64,000 nucleotides of DNA from Notamacropus eugenii (GCF_028372415.1 NC_092879.1:98252857-98316856); one strand, 5' to 3'; positions 23,442 to 38,297 are shown, counted from the stretch's first letter. Notes: generated by a model from the sequence alone, not told the origin. Numbers and translations are program-made.

Positions 23442-26400
23442 TGTGACAGAAGGAGAAATGAATGCCACCTGAGACCTACAGAGTGATAGGGTATGAAACA
23501 ACATATTTCCCTAGGGGAGCCTAATGGATGCAAATAAGGAAAGAGGCCAAGAACGAGGAGAACAGTACAGAACATTAAAAGAGATGGATGAAGGAGAAAG
23601 GGAGTGAATGAGGGATGGATGCAAGGAGAGACCACAGAAGTGTGAGAGGTATATGGAAAGGAAGGTGTCCTTAGTGAGCAATTTCTGCCTGCAAATCCCA
23701 ACTCAGTGAAAGAGGTTTGACACTGTCAGTACACAGGGAGAGTTGAGCAAATAGAGCCATGAAAGTGAGAAAGTGGGTAGGGTGAAAAATAGACATACAG
23801 AAATTGGAGAGAAGCAGCCAGTCAGAGGCAGTTGAATGGAGATTGGCAGAAGGGATGTTCTCCTCCTAGGAAAACCTCAACAGTTGCAGATGGCCTGCAT
23901 GGATGACAACTATGGAAATTAGGTATCAAGTAAGGCAATCTCTGAGTGGTGCATGAATGGATCTACCAAGGGCGTGAAGGCTGAAGTCATGAGGAGAAGT
24001 AGGGAGAGAAGAAAAGAGGAAGAAAGTCAGACAGAGAGAAGTTGAGAATGAGTGACCAGAATGAAAGGAGAGACCCACACTCTGATACTTAAAGTGACTG
24101 TCAAAGGGTGAAAGGAAAGAATGCATGAATGGTGTGATATCCAGGGTATATCATGGAACTGAAGAGCATGAGGAAATGAAGCAAAAGTGGGAGATGGAGG
24201 CAAAGTTGAATACTTGGTTAGGTGTGTGAAAGAGGGAGGAAGGAATCAGTGATGAGACTCAGAGTCTGAAAGATTGATGAATCCAGACACTGGAGCATTG
24301 TGAGAGTAAAGTGTGTTTAGAGGTAGGGAGTGTGACAACATTGCATGTTTGGAATTGAGAGAACATGAAAGAATGGAAGAGAGAACAGCATATTGAGTGA
24401 GGGCTGGGTGGTGAAAGTGGGAAGTGAAAGATGGATGGAAAGAGAGACACCAAGAGTGAGAGAAGTGTAAGGAGAGAATCATGGCTGGAGTCAGCTGCAT
24501 GTTGTGGTGTGAATGAAAGCAGAAGCCATAGCAGTGCAGGATGAACAACTAGGAAACAGCAAAAGCCCCAAAAGGATGTGAGATGAGATGGAGAGAGTGA
24601 AGGATGCAATGTTTGTAGAGAGCCATTGTGGGAGATGCATTCGAATGCAGAGAAGTGAATCCAATCCATGTCTGAGTGATCTTAAAAGTTGAATGGGAGT
24701 TGGATGCATAGAGAAAGCTGAACTCTGTGTGATGAATGAGTACCCATACTGAAAAAGTGAGAGGTGACAAAGCAAAGGAGGAGACAAGAGAATGTATTGA
24801 GAAAGCGTGATGAAGGTGATGGTGTTGGACACCAAGGTCCTAAGGCAGGAGTGAAAGGAGAGACCCAAACTCTGATATGGAATACATGGTCCAAGCTCGA
24901 TACGGGAACAAGAATGTATGTTAAGAGGCATGTTCTGTGAGGAGGCTGAATTGGTGAGCCCTTAGGAAAGAAGGAAGGAGTGGTGAGACTGAATAAAACA
25001 GATGTATTTGGAGAGAGTGTGACAGAAGGAGATATGAATGCCACCTGAGACCTACAGAGTGAATGGGCATGAAAGGACATATTTCCCTAGGGAAGCCCAA
25101 TGGATGCAAATAAGGAAAGAGGCCAGGAATGAGAAGAGCAGTACAGAAGATTAAAAGAGATTGATGAAGGAGAAAGGTAGTGAATGAGGGATGGATGCAA
25201 GGAGAGACCAAGGGAGTGAGCGGTATATGGAAAGGAAGTTGTCCTGAGTGAGTGATTTCTGCATGCAAATCCTAACACAGTGAAAGAGGTTTGACACTGT
25301 CAGTACACAGGGAGAGTTGAGCAAATAGAGCCATGAAAGTGAGAAAGTGGGTAGGGTGAAAAATAGACATACAGAAATTGGAGAGAAGCAGCCAGTGACA
25401 GTTGAATGGAGGTTTGCAGAAGGGATGTTGTCCTCCTAGGAAAACCTCCACAGTTGCAGATGGCCTGCATGGATGACAACTATGGAAATTAGGTATCTAG
25501 TAAGGAAATCTCTGAGTGGTGCATGAATGGATCTACCAAGGGCGAGAACACTGAAGTCATGAGGAGAAATAGGGAGAGGAGAAAAGAGGAAGAAAGTCAG
25601 ACAGAGAGAAGTTGAGAATGTGTGACCAGAATGAAAGGAGAGACCCACACTCTGATACTTGAAGTGACTGTCAAAGGGTGAAAGGAAAGAATGCATGAAT
25701 GGTGTGATATCCATGGTATATCATGGAATTGAAGAGCACAAGGAAATGAAGCAAAAGTGGGAGATGGAGGCAAAGTTGAACACTAGATTAGGTTGCGTGA
25801 AAGAGGGAGGAAGGAATCTCTGATGAGACTCAAAATCTAACAGATGGATGAATGCATACACTTGAGCAGTGTGAGAGTAAAATGTGTTTAGATGTAGGGC
25901 GTGTGACAACACTGCACGTTTGGAATTGAGAGAACATGACAGAATGGAAGAGAGAGCAGCATATTGAGTGAGGGCTGGGTGGTGAAAGTGGGAAGTGATA
26001 GATGGATGGAAAGAGAGACACCAAGAGTGAGAGAGGTGTAAGGAGAGAATCATGGTTCGAACCAGCTGCATGTTGTGGTGTGAATGAAAGCAGAAGCCAT
26101 AGCAGTGCAGGATGAATAACTAGGACACAGCAAAAGCCCCAAAAGGGTGTAAGGTGAGATGGAGAGGGTGAAGGATGCAATGTTTGTAGAGAGCCATTTG
26201 GGCAGATGCATTCGAATGCAGAGAAGGGAACCCAACCCATGTCTGAGGGATCTTAAAAGCTGAAGGGGAGTAGTATGCATAGAGAAAGCTGAACTCTGTG
26301 TGATGAATGAGTGCCCATACTGAAAAAGTGAGAGGTGAGTAAGCAAAGGAAGAGAGAAGAGAATGGATTGAGAAAGTGTGATGAAGGTGAGGATGTGGGA

Positions 26401-29400
26401 CATCAACGTCCTATGGCAGGAGTGAAAGGAGAGACCTAAACTCTGATATTGAATGCATGGTCCAAGTTCAATACGGGAACAGGAATGTATGTTAAGAGGC
26501 ATGTTCTGTGAGAAGGTTGAATTGGAGAGCACTTAGGAAAGGAAGAAGGAGTGGTGAGACTGAATGAAACAGAAATATTTGGAGAGAGTGTGACAGAAGG
26601 AGAAATGAATGCCACCTGAGACCCACAGAGTGAATGGGCATGAAAGGACATATTTCCCTAGGGGAGCCCAATCGATGCAAATAAGGAAAGAGGCCAGGAA
26701 TAAGGAGAACAGCACAAAAGACTAAAAGGGATAGATGAAGGAGAAAGGGAGTGAATGAGGGATGGATCCAAGGAGAGACCAAGGGAGTGAGAGGTATATG
26801 GAAAGGAAGTTGGGGGAGATGGCATGCAGGGATGATGATTGCCAAAATTAGGCATCAAGGAAGAGAAACTCTGAGTGGTGCAGGAATGCGTCTACCCAGA
26901 GCAAGAACACTAAGGTGATGAGGAGAAGCAGGGAGAGGAGGAAAGAGGAAGAAAATCAGAGAGCGAGGGGATGAGTATGAGTCCCTAGAATGAAAGAGAG
27001 ACCCACACTCTGATACCTGAAGTGACTGTCAAATGTTGAAAGGAAGGAATGCGTGAGAGGTGTGATATATATCAATGGGAAAAAATGGAATTGAGGAGGA
27101 CAAGGAAGTGAAGGAAATATAAGGGGTAGAGGGAAAAAGGAATAAATACTTGGTTATGTTGTGTGCAAGAGGGAGGGAGGGAGGGATGAATAAAGAGACC
27201 GCCACTGTGACATGGATGGATGTACCTTGAGCAGTGTGAGATTACTGGGTGTTTAGATGTAGCGTGTGTGAGAACAATGCCTGTGTAGAACTGACAGATC
27301 ATGAAAGAATGGAAGAGAGAGCAGCATGTTGAGTGAGGGCTGGACCGTGGAAGTGAGCAATGGGTGCTTGATGGAAAGACACCAAGAGAGTGAGAGGTGT
27401 AAGGAAAGAATGTTGTGTCCTGTGAGAGATTCATGGCTGGAGTCAGCTGCATGTTGTGGGGTGAATGAAAACAGAAGCCATAGCAGTGAAGGATGAATAA
27501 CTAGGACAGAGGAAAAGCCTCAAAAGGATGTAAAGTGAGATGGAGAGAGAAGGATGCAATGTTTGTAGTGAGCCATTGTGGGAGATACATTTGAATGCAT
27601 GAAGAGAATATGAGTGTCACATGTTTGGGTAAAGTCAAAAGCTTCATGGAGGTTAAATGCAGAGAGAAAGAAAAAATATGTGTGATGGAAGAGTGGCCAT
27701 AATGAGAAAAGGGAAGGTGAGCATACAAACAGAAAGGAAGAGAGAGGAGAATGGATTGAGAAAGCGTGATGAAGGTGAGGGTGTGGGACACCAAGGTGGT
27801 AAGGCAGGAATGAAAGGTGAGACCCAAACTCTAATATTGAATGCATGGTCCAAGCTCAATACAGGAACAAGAATGTATGTTAAGAGGCATGTTCTGTGAG
27901 AAGGTTGAATTGGAGAGCACTTAGGAAAGGAGGAAGGAGTGGTGAGACTGAATGAAACAGAAATATTTGGAGAAAGTGTGACAGAAGGAGAAATGAATGC
28001 CACCTGAGACTTACAGAGTGAATGGGCATGAAGGGACATATTTCCCTAGGGGAGCCAATGGATGCAAATAAAGAAGGAGGCCAGGAATGAGGAGAACAGC
28101 ACAGAACATTAAAAGAGATGGATGAAGGAGAAAGGGAGTGAATGAGGGATGGATGCAAGGAGAGACCACAGAAGTGTGAGAGTATATGGAAAGGAAGTTG
28201 TTTTGAGTCAGCGATTTCTGCATGCAAATCCCAACTCAGTGAAAGAGGTTTGACACTGTCAGTACACAGGGAGAGGTGAGGAAATAGAGTCATGAACATG
28301 AGAAGCTGGGTAGGGTGAAAAACAGATATACAGTAATTGGAGAGAATCAGCCAGTGAGAGGCAGTTGAATGGAGATTGGCAGAAGGGATGTTGTCCTCCT
28401 AGGAAAACCTCCACAGTTGCAGATGGCCTGCATGGATGACAACTGTGCAAATTAGATATCGAGTAAGGGAAACTCTGCGTGATGCATGAATGGATCTACC
28501 AAGGGCAAGAACCTTGAAGTCATGAGGAGAAGTAGGGAGAGGAGAAAAGAGGAAGAAAGTGAGACAGAGAGAAGTGGAGAAGGAGTGACCAGAATGAAAG
28601 GAGAGACCCACACTCTGATACTTGAAGTGACTGTCAAAGGGTGAAAGGAAAGAATGCATGAATGGTGTGATATCCATGGTATATCATGGAACTAAAGAGC
28701 ACGAGGAAATGAAGCAAAAGTGGGAGATGGAGGAAAAGTTGAATACTTGGTTAGGTTGTGTGAAAGAGGGAGGAAGGAATCTCTGATGAGACTCAAAGTC
28801 TGACAGATGGATGAATGTATACCCTTGAGCAGTGTGAGAGTAAAATGTGTTTAGATGTAGGGCGTGTGACAACATTGCAAGTTTGGAATTAAGAGAACAT
28901 GAAAGAATGGAAGAGAGAGCAGCATATTGAGTGAGGGCTGGGTGGTGAAAGTGGGAAGTGAGAGATGGATGGAAAGAGAGACACCAAGAGTGAGAGAGGT
29001 GTAAGGAGAGAATCATGGTTCGAGCCAGCTGCATGTTGTGGTGTGAATGAAAGCAGAAGCCATAGCAGTGCAGGATGAATAACTAGGACACAGCAAAAGC
29101 CCCAAAAGGATGTGAGGTGAGATGGAGAGAGTGAAGGATGCAATGTTTGTAGAGAGCCATTGTGGGAGATGCATTTGAATGCAGAGAAGTGAACCCAGCA
29201 CATGTCTGCGTGATCCTAAAAGCTGAATGGGAGTTGTATGCATAGAGAAAGCTGAACTCTGTGTGATGAATGCGTGCCCATACTGAAAAAGTGAGAGGTA
29301 AGTAAAGGAAGAGAGAAGAGAATGGATTGAGAAAGTGTGATGAAGGTGAGGATGTGGGACACCAAGGTCCTACGGCAGGATTTAAAGGAGAGACCTAAAC

Positions 29401-30226
29401 TCTGATATTGAATGCATGGTCCAAGCTCAATACAGGAACAAGAATGTATGTTAAGAGACATGTTCTGTGAGGAAGTTGAATTGGAGAGCACTTAGGAAAG
29501 GAACAAGGAGTGGTGAGACTGAATGAAACAGAAATATTTGGAGAGAGTGTGACAGAAGGAGAAATGATGCCACCTGAGACCTACAGAGTGAATGGACATG
29601 AAAGGACATATTTCCCTAGGTGAGCCCAATGGATGCAAATAAGGAAAGAGGCCAGGAATGAGGAGAACAGCACAAAAGACTAAAAGGGATACATGAAGGA
29701 GAAAGGAAGTGAATGAGGGATGGATGCATGTAGAGGACAAGGGAGTGAGAGGTATATAGAAAGAAAGTTGTTCTGAGTGAGCAATTTCTACATGCAAATC
29801 CCAGTGCAGTGAGGGAGGTTAGATACTCTCAGTACACAGGGAGAGTTCACCAAATAGAACGTGAGAAAGTGGGTAGGATGAAAAATAGACAAACAGAAAC
29901 TGAAGAGAAGGAGCCAGTGAGAGGCAGTTGAATGGAGATTGTCAGAAGGGGTGTTCTCCTACGAAAAACTCCACAGTGGGAGATGGCATGCAGCGATGAT
30001 GATTGCAAAAATTAGGCATCAAATAAAGGAAACTCTTGAGTGGTGCAGGAATACATCTACCCAGAGCACGAACGCTAAGGTCATGAGGAGAAGTAGGGAG
30101 AGGAGAAAAGAGGAATAAAATCATAGATGGAAGGGATAAGAATGAGTGCCAAGAATAAAAGAGAGACCCACACTCTGATACCTGAAGTGACTGTCAAATG
30201 TTGAAAGAAAGGAATGCATGAGTGGT

Positions 30227-30285
<59 letters not shown>

Positions 30286-31187
30286 GAAAAAATGGAATTG
30301 AGGAGCACAAGGAAGTGAAGGAAACGTAGGGGATAGAGGGAAAAAGGAATAAATACTTGGTTATGTTGTGTGAAAGAGGGAGGGAGGGAGGGATGAATAA
30401 AAAGACTGCCACTGTGACATATGAATGGCTGTACCTTGAGCAATGTGAGATTACTGGGTGTTTAGATGTAGGGTGTGTGAGAACAATGCCTGTGTAGAAC
30501 TGACAGATCATGAAAGAATGGAAGAGAGAGCAGCATGTTGAGTGAGGGCTGGACCGTGAAAGTGAGCAATGGGTGTTTGATGGAAAGACACCAAGAGAGT
30601 GAGAAGTGTAAGGAAAAAATGTTGTGTCCTGTGAGAGATTCATGGCTGGAGCCAGCTGCATGTTGTGGGGTGAATGAAAGCAGAAGGCATAGCATTGAAG
30701 GATGAAGAAGTAGGACAGAGGAAAAGCCCCAAAATTATGGAAGGTGAGATGGAGAGACTGAAGGATGCTATGTTTGTAGTGAACCATTGTGGGAGATGCA
30801 TTTGAATGCATGAAGAGAATATGAATGTCACATGTTTGGGTAAAGTCAAAAGCTTCATGGAGGTTGTACGCAGAGAGAAAGAAATAATATGTGTGATGGA
30901 CGAGTGCCCATAATGAGAAAATGGGAGGTGAGCATACGAACAGAAAGGTAGAGAGAGGAGAATGGATTGAGAAAGTGAGATGAAGGTGAGGATGTGGGAC
31001 ACCAAGGTGGTAAGGCAGGAGTGAAAGGAGAGACCCAAACTCTGATATGGAATGCGTGGTCCAAGACTGAAATGGGAACAGGAATGTACGTTAAGAGGAA
31101 TGTTCTGTGAGAAAGTTGAATTGGAGAGCACTTAGGAAAGGAGGAAGGAGTGGTGAGACTGAATGAAACCGAAATATTTGGAAAGAA
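23442..31187. repeat. Higher-order repeat copy 2 (7746 bp)
   Basis: It is co-linear with copy 1 and with copy 3 (offset 7746 to copy 3) and has the same A-A-B'-A-B order, with dimer landmarks at 23370, 24946, 26517, 27905 and 29476. The 18-bp excess in its TA tract (54 versus 36) and a net 2-bp difference elsewhere account for its length relative to copy 1. Confidence 0.93.
30230..30283. repeat. TA microsatellite, HOR copy 2 (54 nt)
   Basis: Uninterrupted alternating A/T of 54 nt at the equivalent site of the second HOR copy, 18 nt longer than in copy 1. Confidence 0.95.
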
Positions 31188-34100
31188 TGTGACAGAAGGA
31201 GAAATGAATGCCACCTGAGACCTACAGAGTGATAGGGTATGAAACAACATATTTCCCTAGGGGAGCCTAATGGATGCAAATAAGGAAAGAGGCCAAGAAC
31301 GAGGAGAACAGTACAGAACATTAAAAGAGATGGATGAAGGAGAAAGGGAGTGAATGAGGGATGGATGCAAGGAGAGACCACAGAAGTGTGAGAGGTATAT
31401 GGAAAGGAAGGTGTCCTTAGTGAGCAATTTCTGCCTGCAAATCCCAACTCAGTGAAAGAGGTTTGACACTGTCAGTACACAGGGAGAGTTGAGCAAATAG
31501 AGCCATGAAAGTGAGAAAGTGGGTAGGGTGAAAAATAGACATACAGAAATTGGAGAGAAGCAGCCAGTCAGAGGCAGTTGAATGGAGATTGGCAGAAGGG
31601 ATGTTCTCCTCCTAGGAAAACCTCAACAGTTGCAGATGGCCTGCATGGATGACAACTATGGAAATTAGGTATCAAGTAAGGCAATCTCTGAGTGGTGCAT
31701 GAATGGATCTACCAAGGGCGTGAAGGCTGAAGTCATGAGGAGAAGTAGGGAGAGAAGAAAAGAGGAAGAAAGTCAGACAGAGAGAAGTTGAGAATGAGTG
31801 ACCAGAATGAAAGGAGAGACCCACACTCTGATACTTAAAGTGACTGTCAAAGGGTGAAAGGAAAGAATGCATGAATGGTGTGATATCCAGGGTATATCAT
31901 GGAACTGAAGAGCATGAGGAAATGAAGCAAAAGTGGGAGATGGAGGCAAAGTTGAATACTTGGTTAGGTGTGTGAAAGAGGGAGGAAGGAATCAGTGATG
32001 AGACTCAGAGTCTGAAAGATTGATGAATCCAGACACTGGAGCATTGTGAGAGTAAAGTGTGTTTAGAGGTAGGGAGTGTGACAACATTGCATGTTTGGAA
32101 TTGAGAGAACATGAAAGAATGGAAGAGAGAACAGCATATTGAGTGAGGGCTGGGTGGTGAAAGTGGGAAGTGAAAGATGGATGGAAAGAGAGACACCAAG
32201 AGTGAGAGAAGTGTAAGGAGAGAATCATGGCTGGAGTCAGCTGCATGTTGTGGTGTGAATGAAAGCAGAAGCCATAGCAGTGCAGGATGAACAACTAGGA
32301 AACAGCAAAAGCCCCAAAAGGATGTGAGATGAGATGGAGAGAGTGAAGGATGCAATGTTTGTAGAGAGCCATTGTGGGAGATGCATTCGAATGCAGAGAA
32401 GTGAATCCAATCCATGTCTGAGTGATCTTAAAAGTTGAATGGGAGTTGGATGCATAGAGAAAGCTGAACTCTGTGTGATGAATGAGTACCCATACTGAAA
32501 AAGTGAGAGGTGACAAAGCAAAGGAGGAGACAAGAGAATGTATTGAGAAAGCGTGATGAAGGTGATGGTGTTGGACACCAAGGTCCTAAGGCAGGAGTGA
32601 AAGGAGAGACCCAAACTCTGATATGGAATACATGGTCCAAGCTCGATACGGGAACAAGAATGTATGTTAAGAGGCATGTTCTGTGAGGAGGCTGAATTGG
32701 TGAGCCCTTAGGAAAGAAGGAAGGAGTGGTGAGACTGAATAAAACAGATGTATTTGGAGAGAGTGTGACAGAAGGAGATATGAATGCCACCTGAGACCTA
32801 CAGAGTGAATGGGCATGAAAGGACATATTTCCCTAGGGAAGCCCAATGGATGCAAATAAGGAAAGAGGCCAGGAATGAGAAGAGCAGTACAGAAGATTAA
32901 AAGAGATTGATGAAGGAGAAAGGTAGTGAATGAGGGATGGATGCAAGGAGAGACCAAGGGAGTGAGCGGTATATGGAAAGGAAGTTGTCCTGAGTGAGTG
33001 ATTTCTGCATGCAAATCCTAACACAGTGAAAGAGGTTTGACACTGTCAGTACACAGGGAGAGTTGAGCAAATAGAGCCATGAAAGTGAGAAAGTGGGTAG
33101 GGTGAAAAATAGACATACAGAAATTGGAGAGAAGCAGCCAGTGACAGTTGAATGGAGGTTTGCAGAAGGGATGTTGTCCTCCTAGGAAAACCTCCACAGT
33201 TGCAGATGGCCTGCATGGATGACAACTATGGAAATTAGGTATCTAGTAAGGAAATCTCTGAGTGGTGCATGAATGGATCTACCAAGGGCGAGAACACTGA
33301 AGTCATGAGGAGAAATAGGGAGAGGAGAAAAGAGGAAGAAAGTCAGACAGAGAGAAGTTGAGAATGTGTGACCAGAATGAAAGGAGAGACCCACACTCTG
33401 ATACTTGAAGTGACTGTCAAAGGGTGAAAGGAAAGAATGCATGAATGGTGTGATATCCATGGTATATCATGGAATTGAAGAGCACAAGGAAATGAAGCAA
33501 AAGTGGGAGATGGAGGCAAAGTTGAACACTAGATTAGGTTGCGTGAAAGAGGGAGGAAGGAATCTCTGATGAGACTCAAAATCTAACAGATGGATGAATG
33601 CATACACTTGAGCAGTGTGAGAGTAAAATGTGTTTAGATGTAGGGCGTGTGACAACACTGCACGTTTGGAATTGAGAGAACATGACAGAATGGAAGAGAG
33701 AGCAGCATATTGAGTGAGGGCTGGGTGGTGAAAGTGGGAAGTGATAGATGGATGGAAAGAGAGACACCAAGAGTGAGAGAGGTGTAAGGAGAGAATCATC
33801 GTTCGAGCCAGCTGCATGTTGTGGTGTGAATGAAAGCAGAAGCCATAGCAGTGCAGGATGAATAACTAGGACACAGGAAAAGTCCCAAAAGGGTGTAAGG
33901 TGAGATGGAGAGGGTGAAGGATGCAATGTTTGTAGAGAGCCATTTGGGCAGATGCATTCGAATGCAGAGAAGGGAACCCAACCCATGTCTGAGGGATCTT
34001 AAAAGCTGAAGGGGAGTAGTATGCATAGAGAAAGCTGAACTCTGTGTGATGAATGAGTGCCCATACTGAAAAAGTGAGAGGTGAGTAAGCAAAGGAAGAG

Positions 34101-37100
34101 AGAAGAGAATGGATTGAGAAAGTGTGATGAAGGTGAGGATGTGGGACATCAACGTCCTATGGCAGGAGTGAAAGGAGAGACCTAAACTCTGATATTGAAT
34201 GCATGGTCCAAGTTCAATACGGGAACAGGAATGTATGTTAAGAGGCATGTTCTGTGAGAAGGTTGAATTGGAGAGCACTTAGGAAAGGAAGAAGGAGTGG
34301 TGAGACTGAATGAAACAGAAATATTTGGAGAGAGTGTGACAGAAGGAGAAATGAATGCCACCTGAGACCCACAGAGTGAATGGGCATGAAAGGACATATT
34401 TCCCTAGGGGAGCCCAATCGATGCAAATAAGGAAAGAGGCCAGGAATAAGGAGAACAGCACAAAAGACTAAAAGGGATAGATGAAGGAGAAAGGGAGTGA
34501 ATGAGGGATGGATCCAAGGAGAGACCAAGGGAGTGAGAGGTATATGGAAAGGAAGTTGGGGGAGATGGCATGCAGGGATGATGATTGCCAAAATTAGGCA
34601 TCAAGGAAGAGAAACTCTGAGTGGTGCAGGAATGCGTCTACCCAGAGCAAGAACACTAAGGTGATGAGGAGAAGCAGGGAGAGGAGGAAAGAGGAAGAAA
34701 ATCAGAGAGCGAGGGGATGAGTATGAGTCCCTAGAATGAAAGAGAGACCCACACTCTGATACCTGAAGTGACTGTCAAATGTTGAAAGGAAGGAATGCGT
34801 GAGAGGTGTGATATATATCAATGGGAAAAAATGGAATTGAGGAGGACAAGGAAGTGAAGGAAATATAAGGGGTAGAGGGAAAAAGGAATAAATACTTGGT
34901 TATGTTGTGTGCAAGAGGGAGGGAGGGAGGGATGAATAAAGAGACCGCCACTGTGACATGGATGGATGTACCTTGAGCAGTGTGAGATTACTGGGTGTTT
35001 AGATGTAGCGTGTGTGAGAACAATGCCTGTGTAGAACTGACAGATCATGAAAGAATGGAAGAGAGAGCAGCATGTTGAGTGAGGGCTGGACCGTGGAAGT
35101 GAGCAATGGGTGCTTGATGGAAAGACACCAAGAGAGTGAGAGGTGTAAGGAAAGAATGTTGTGTCCTGTGAGAGATTCATGGCTGGAGTCAGCTGCATGT
35201 TGTGGGGTGAATGAAAACAGAAGCCATAGCAGTGAAGGATGAATAACTAGGACAGAGGAAAAGCCTCAAAAGGATGTAAAGTGAGATGGAGAGAGAAGGA
35301 TGCAATGTTTGTAGTGAGCCATTGTGGGAGATACATTTGAATGCATGAAGAGAATATGAGTGTCACATGTTTGGGTAAAGTCAAAAGCTTCATGGAGGTT
35401 AAATGCAGAGAGAAAGAAAAAATATGTGTGATGGAAGAGTGGCCATAATGAGAAAAGGGAAGGTGAGCATACAAACAGAAAGGAAGAGAGAGGAGAATGG
35501 ATTGAGAAAGCGTGATGAAGGTGAGGGTGTGGGACACCAGGGTGGTAAGGCAGGAATGAAAGGTGAGACCCAAACTCTAATATTGAATGCATGGTCCAAG
35601 CTCAATACAGGAACAAGAATGTATGTTAAGAGGCATGTTCTGTGAGAAGGTTGAATTGGAGAGCACTTAGGAAAGGAGGAAGGAGTGGTGAGACTGAATG
35701 AAACAGAAATATTTGGAGAAAGTGTGACAGAAGGAGAAATGAATGCCACCTGAGACTTACAGAGTGAATGGGCATGAAGGGACATATTTCCCTAGGGGAG
35801 CCAATGGATGCAAATAAAGAAGGAGGCCAGGAATGAGGAGAACAGCACAGAACATTAAAAGAGATGGATGAAGGAGAAAGGGAGTGAATGAGGGATGGAT
35901 GCAAGGAGAGACCACAGAAGTGTGAGAGTATATGGAAAGGAAGTTGTTTTGAGTCAGCGATTTCTGCATGCAAATCCCAACTCAGTGAAAGAGGTTTGAC
36001 ACTGTCAGTACACAGGGAGAGGTGAGGAAATAGAGTCATGAACATGAGAAACTGGGTAGGGTGAAAAACAGATATACAGTAATTGGAGAGAATCAGCCAG
36101 TGAGAGGCAGTTGAATGGAGATTGGCAGAAGGGATGTTGTCCTCCTAGGAAAACCTCCACAGTTGCAGATGGCCTGCATGGATGACAACTGTGCAAATTA
36201 GATATCGAGTAAGGGAAACTCTGCGTGATGCATGAATGGATCTACCAAGGGCAAGAACCTTGAAGTCATGAGGAGAAGTAGGGAGAGGAGAAAAGAGGAA
36301 GAAAGTGAGACAGAGAGAAGTGGAGAAGGAGTGACCAGAATGAAAGGAGAGACCCACACTCTGATACTTGAAGTGACTGTCAAAGGGTGAAAGGAAAGAA
36401 TGCATGAATGGTGTGATATCCATGGTATATCATGGAACTAAAGAGCACGAGGAAATGAAGCAAAAGTGGGAGATGGAGGAAAAGTTGAATACTTGGTTAG
36501 GTTGTGTGAAAGAGGGAGGAAGGAATCTCTGATGAGACTCAAAGTCTGACAGATGGATGAATGTATACCCTTGAGCAGTGTGAGAGTAAAATGTGTTTAG
36601 ATGTAGGGCGTGTGACAACATTGCAAGTTTGGAATTAAGAGAACATGAAAGAATGGAAGAGAGAGCAGCATATTGAGTGAGGGCTGGGTGGTGAAAGTGG
36701 GAAGTGAGAGATGGATGGAAAGAGAGACACCAAGAGTGAGAGAGGTGTAAGGAGAGAATCATGGTTCGAGCCAGCTGCATGTTGTGGTGTGAATGAAAGC
36801 AGAAGCCATAGCAGTGCAGGGTGAATAACTAGGACACAGCAAAAGCCCCAAAAGGATGTGAGGTGAGATGGAGAGAGTGAAGGATGCAATGTTTGTAGAG
36901 AGCCATTGTGGGAGATGCATTTGAATGCAGAGAAGTGAACCCAGCACATGTCTGCGTGATCCTAAAAGCTGAATGGGAGTTGTATGCATAGAGAAAGCTG
37001 AACTCTGTGTGATGAATGCGTGCCCATACTGAAAAAGTGAGAGGTGAGTAAGTAAAGGAAGAGAGAAGAGAATGGATTGAGAAAGTGTGATGAAGGTGAG

Positions 37101-37976
37101 GATGTGGGACACCAAGGTCCTACGGCAGGATTTAAAGGAGAGACCTAAACTCTGATATTGAATGCATGGTCCAAGCTCAATACAGGAACAAGAATGTATG
37201 TTAAGAGACATGTTCTGTGAGGAAGTTGAATTGGAGAGCACTTAGGAAAGGAACAAGGAGTGGTGAGACTGAATGAAACAGAAATATTTGGAGAGAGTGT
37301 GACAGAAGGAGAAATGATGCCACCTGAGACCTACAGAGTGAATGGGCATGAAAGGACATATTTCCCTAGGTGAGCCCAATGGATGCAAATAAGGAAAGAG
37401 GCCAGGAATGAGGAGAACAGCACAAAAGACTAAAAGGGATACATGAAGGAGAAAGGAAGTGAATGAGGGATGGATGCATGTAGAGGACAAGGGAGTGAGA
37501 GGTATATAGAAAGAAAGTTGTTCTGAGTGAGCAATTTCTACATGCAAATCCCAGTGCAGTGAGGGAGGTTAGATACTCTCAGTACACAGGGAGAGTTCAC
37601 CAAATAGAACGTGAGAAAGTGGGTAGGATGAAAAATAGACAAACAGAAACTGAAGAGAAGGAGCCAGTGAGAGGCAGTTGAATGGAGATTGTCAGAAGGG
37701 GTGTTCTCCTACGAAAAACTCCACAGTGGGAGATGGCATGCAGCGATGATGATTGCAAAAATTAGGCATCAAATAAAGGAAACTCTTGAGTGGTGCAGGA
37801 ATACATCTACCCAGAGCACGAACGCTAAGGTCATGAGGAGAAGTAGGGAGAGGAGAAAAGAGGAATAAAATCATAGATGGAAGGGATAAGAATGAGTGCC
37901 AAGAATAAAAGAGAGACCCACACTCTGATACCTGAAGTGACTGTCAAATGTTGAAAGAAAGGAATGCATGAGTGGT

Positions 37977-38007
<31 letters not shown>

Positions 38008-38297
38008 GGGAAAAAATGGAATTGAGCAGCACAAGGAAGTGAAGGAAACGTAGGGGATAGAGGGAAAAAGGAATAAATACTTGGTTATGTTGTGTGAAAG
38101 AGGGAGGGAGGGAGGGATGAATAAAAAGACTGCCACTGTGACATATGAATGGCTGTACCTTGAGCAATGTGAGATTACTGGGTGTTTAGATGTAGGGTGT
38201 GTGAGAACAATGCCTGTGTAGAACTGACAGATCATGAAAGAATGGAAGAGAGAGCAGCATGTTGAGTGAGGGCTGGACCGTGAAAGTGAGCAATGGG
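31188..38297. repeat. Higher-order repeat copy 3 (partial, ~7.1 kb)
   Basis: It is nearly identical to copy 2 up to 38297, where 'caatggg' is followed by 'agattgg' instead of 'tgtttga'. Looser similarity then continues to about 38.9 kb, so the copy ends inside dimer 5. Differences from copy 2 that I noticed include bases near 33800, 33877-33882, 35538, 36050, 36821, 37342 and 38026, a 4-bp indel near 37042, and a shorter TA tract. It carries slightly more private changes than copies 1 and 2 do against each other. Confidence 0.9.
37980..38007. repeat. TA microsatellite, HOR copy 3 (28 nt)
   Basis: Uninterrupted alternating A/T of 28 nt at the equivalent site of the third HOR copy. Confidence 0.95.

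Noticed and set aside
15712-38297. HOR copies as a pure assembly duplication
   Set aside because: The copies differ in TA-tract length (36, 54, 28 nt), in several small indels and in scattered bases, and copy 3 ends at a different point. This favours real copies, though only raw reads can settle it.
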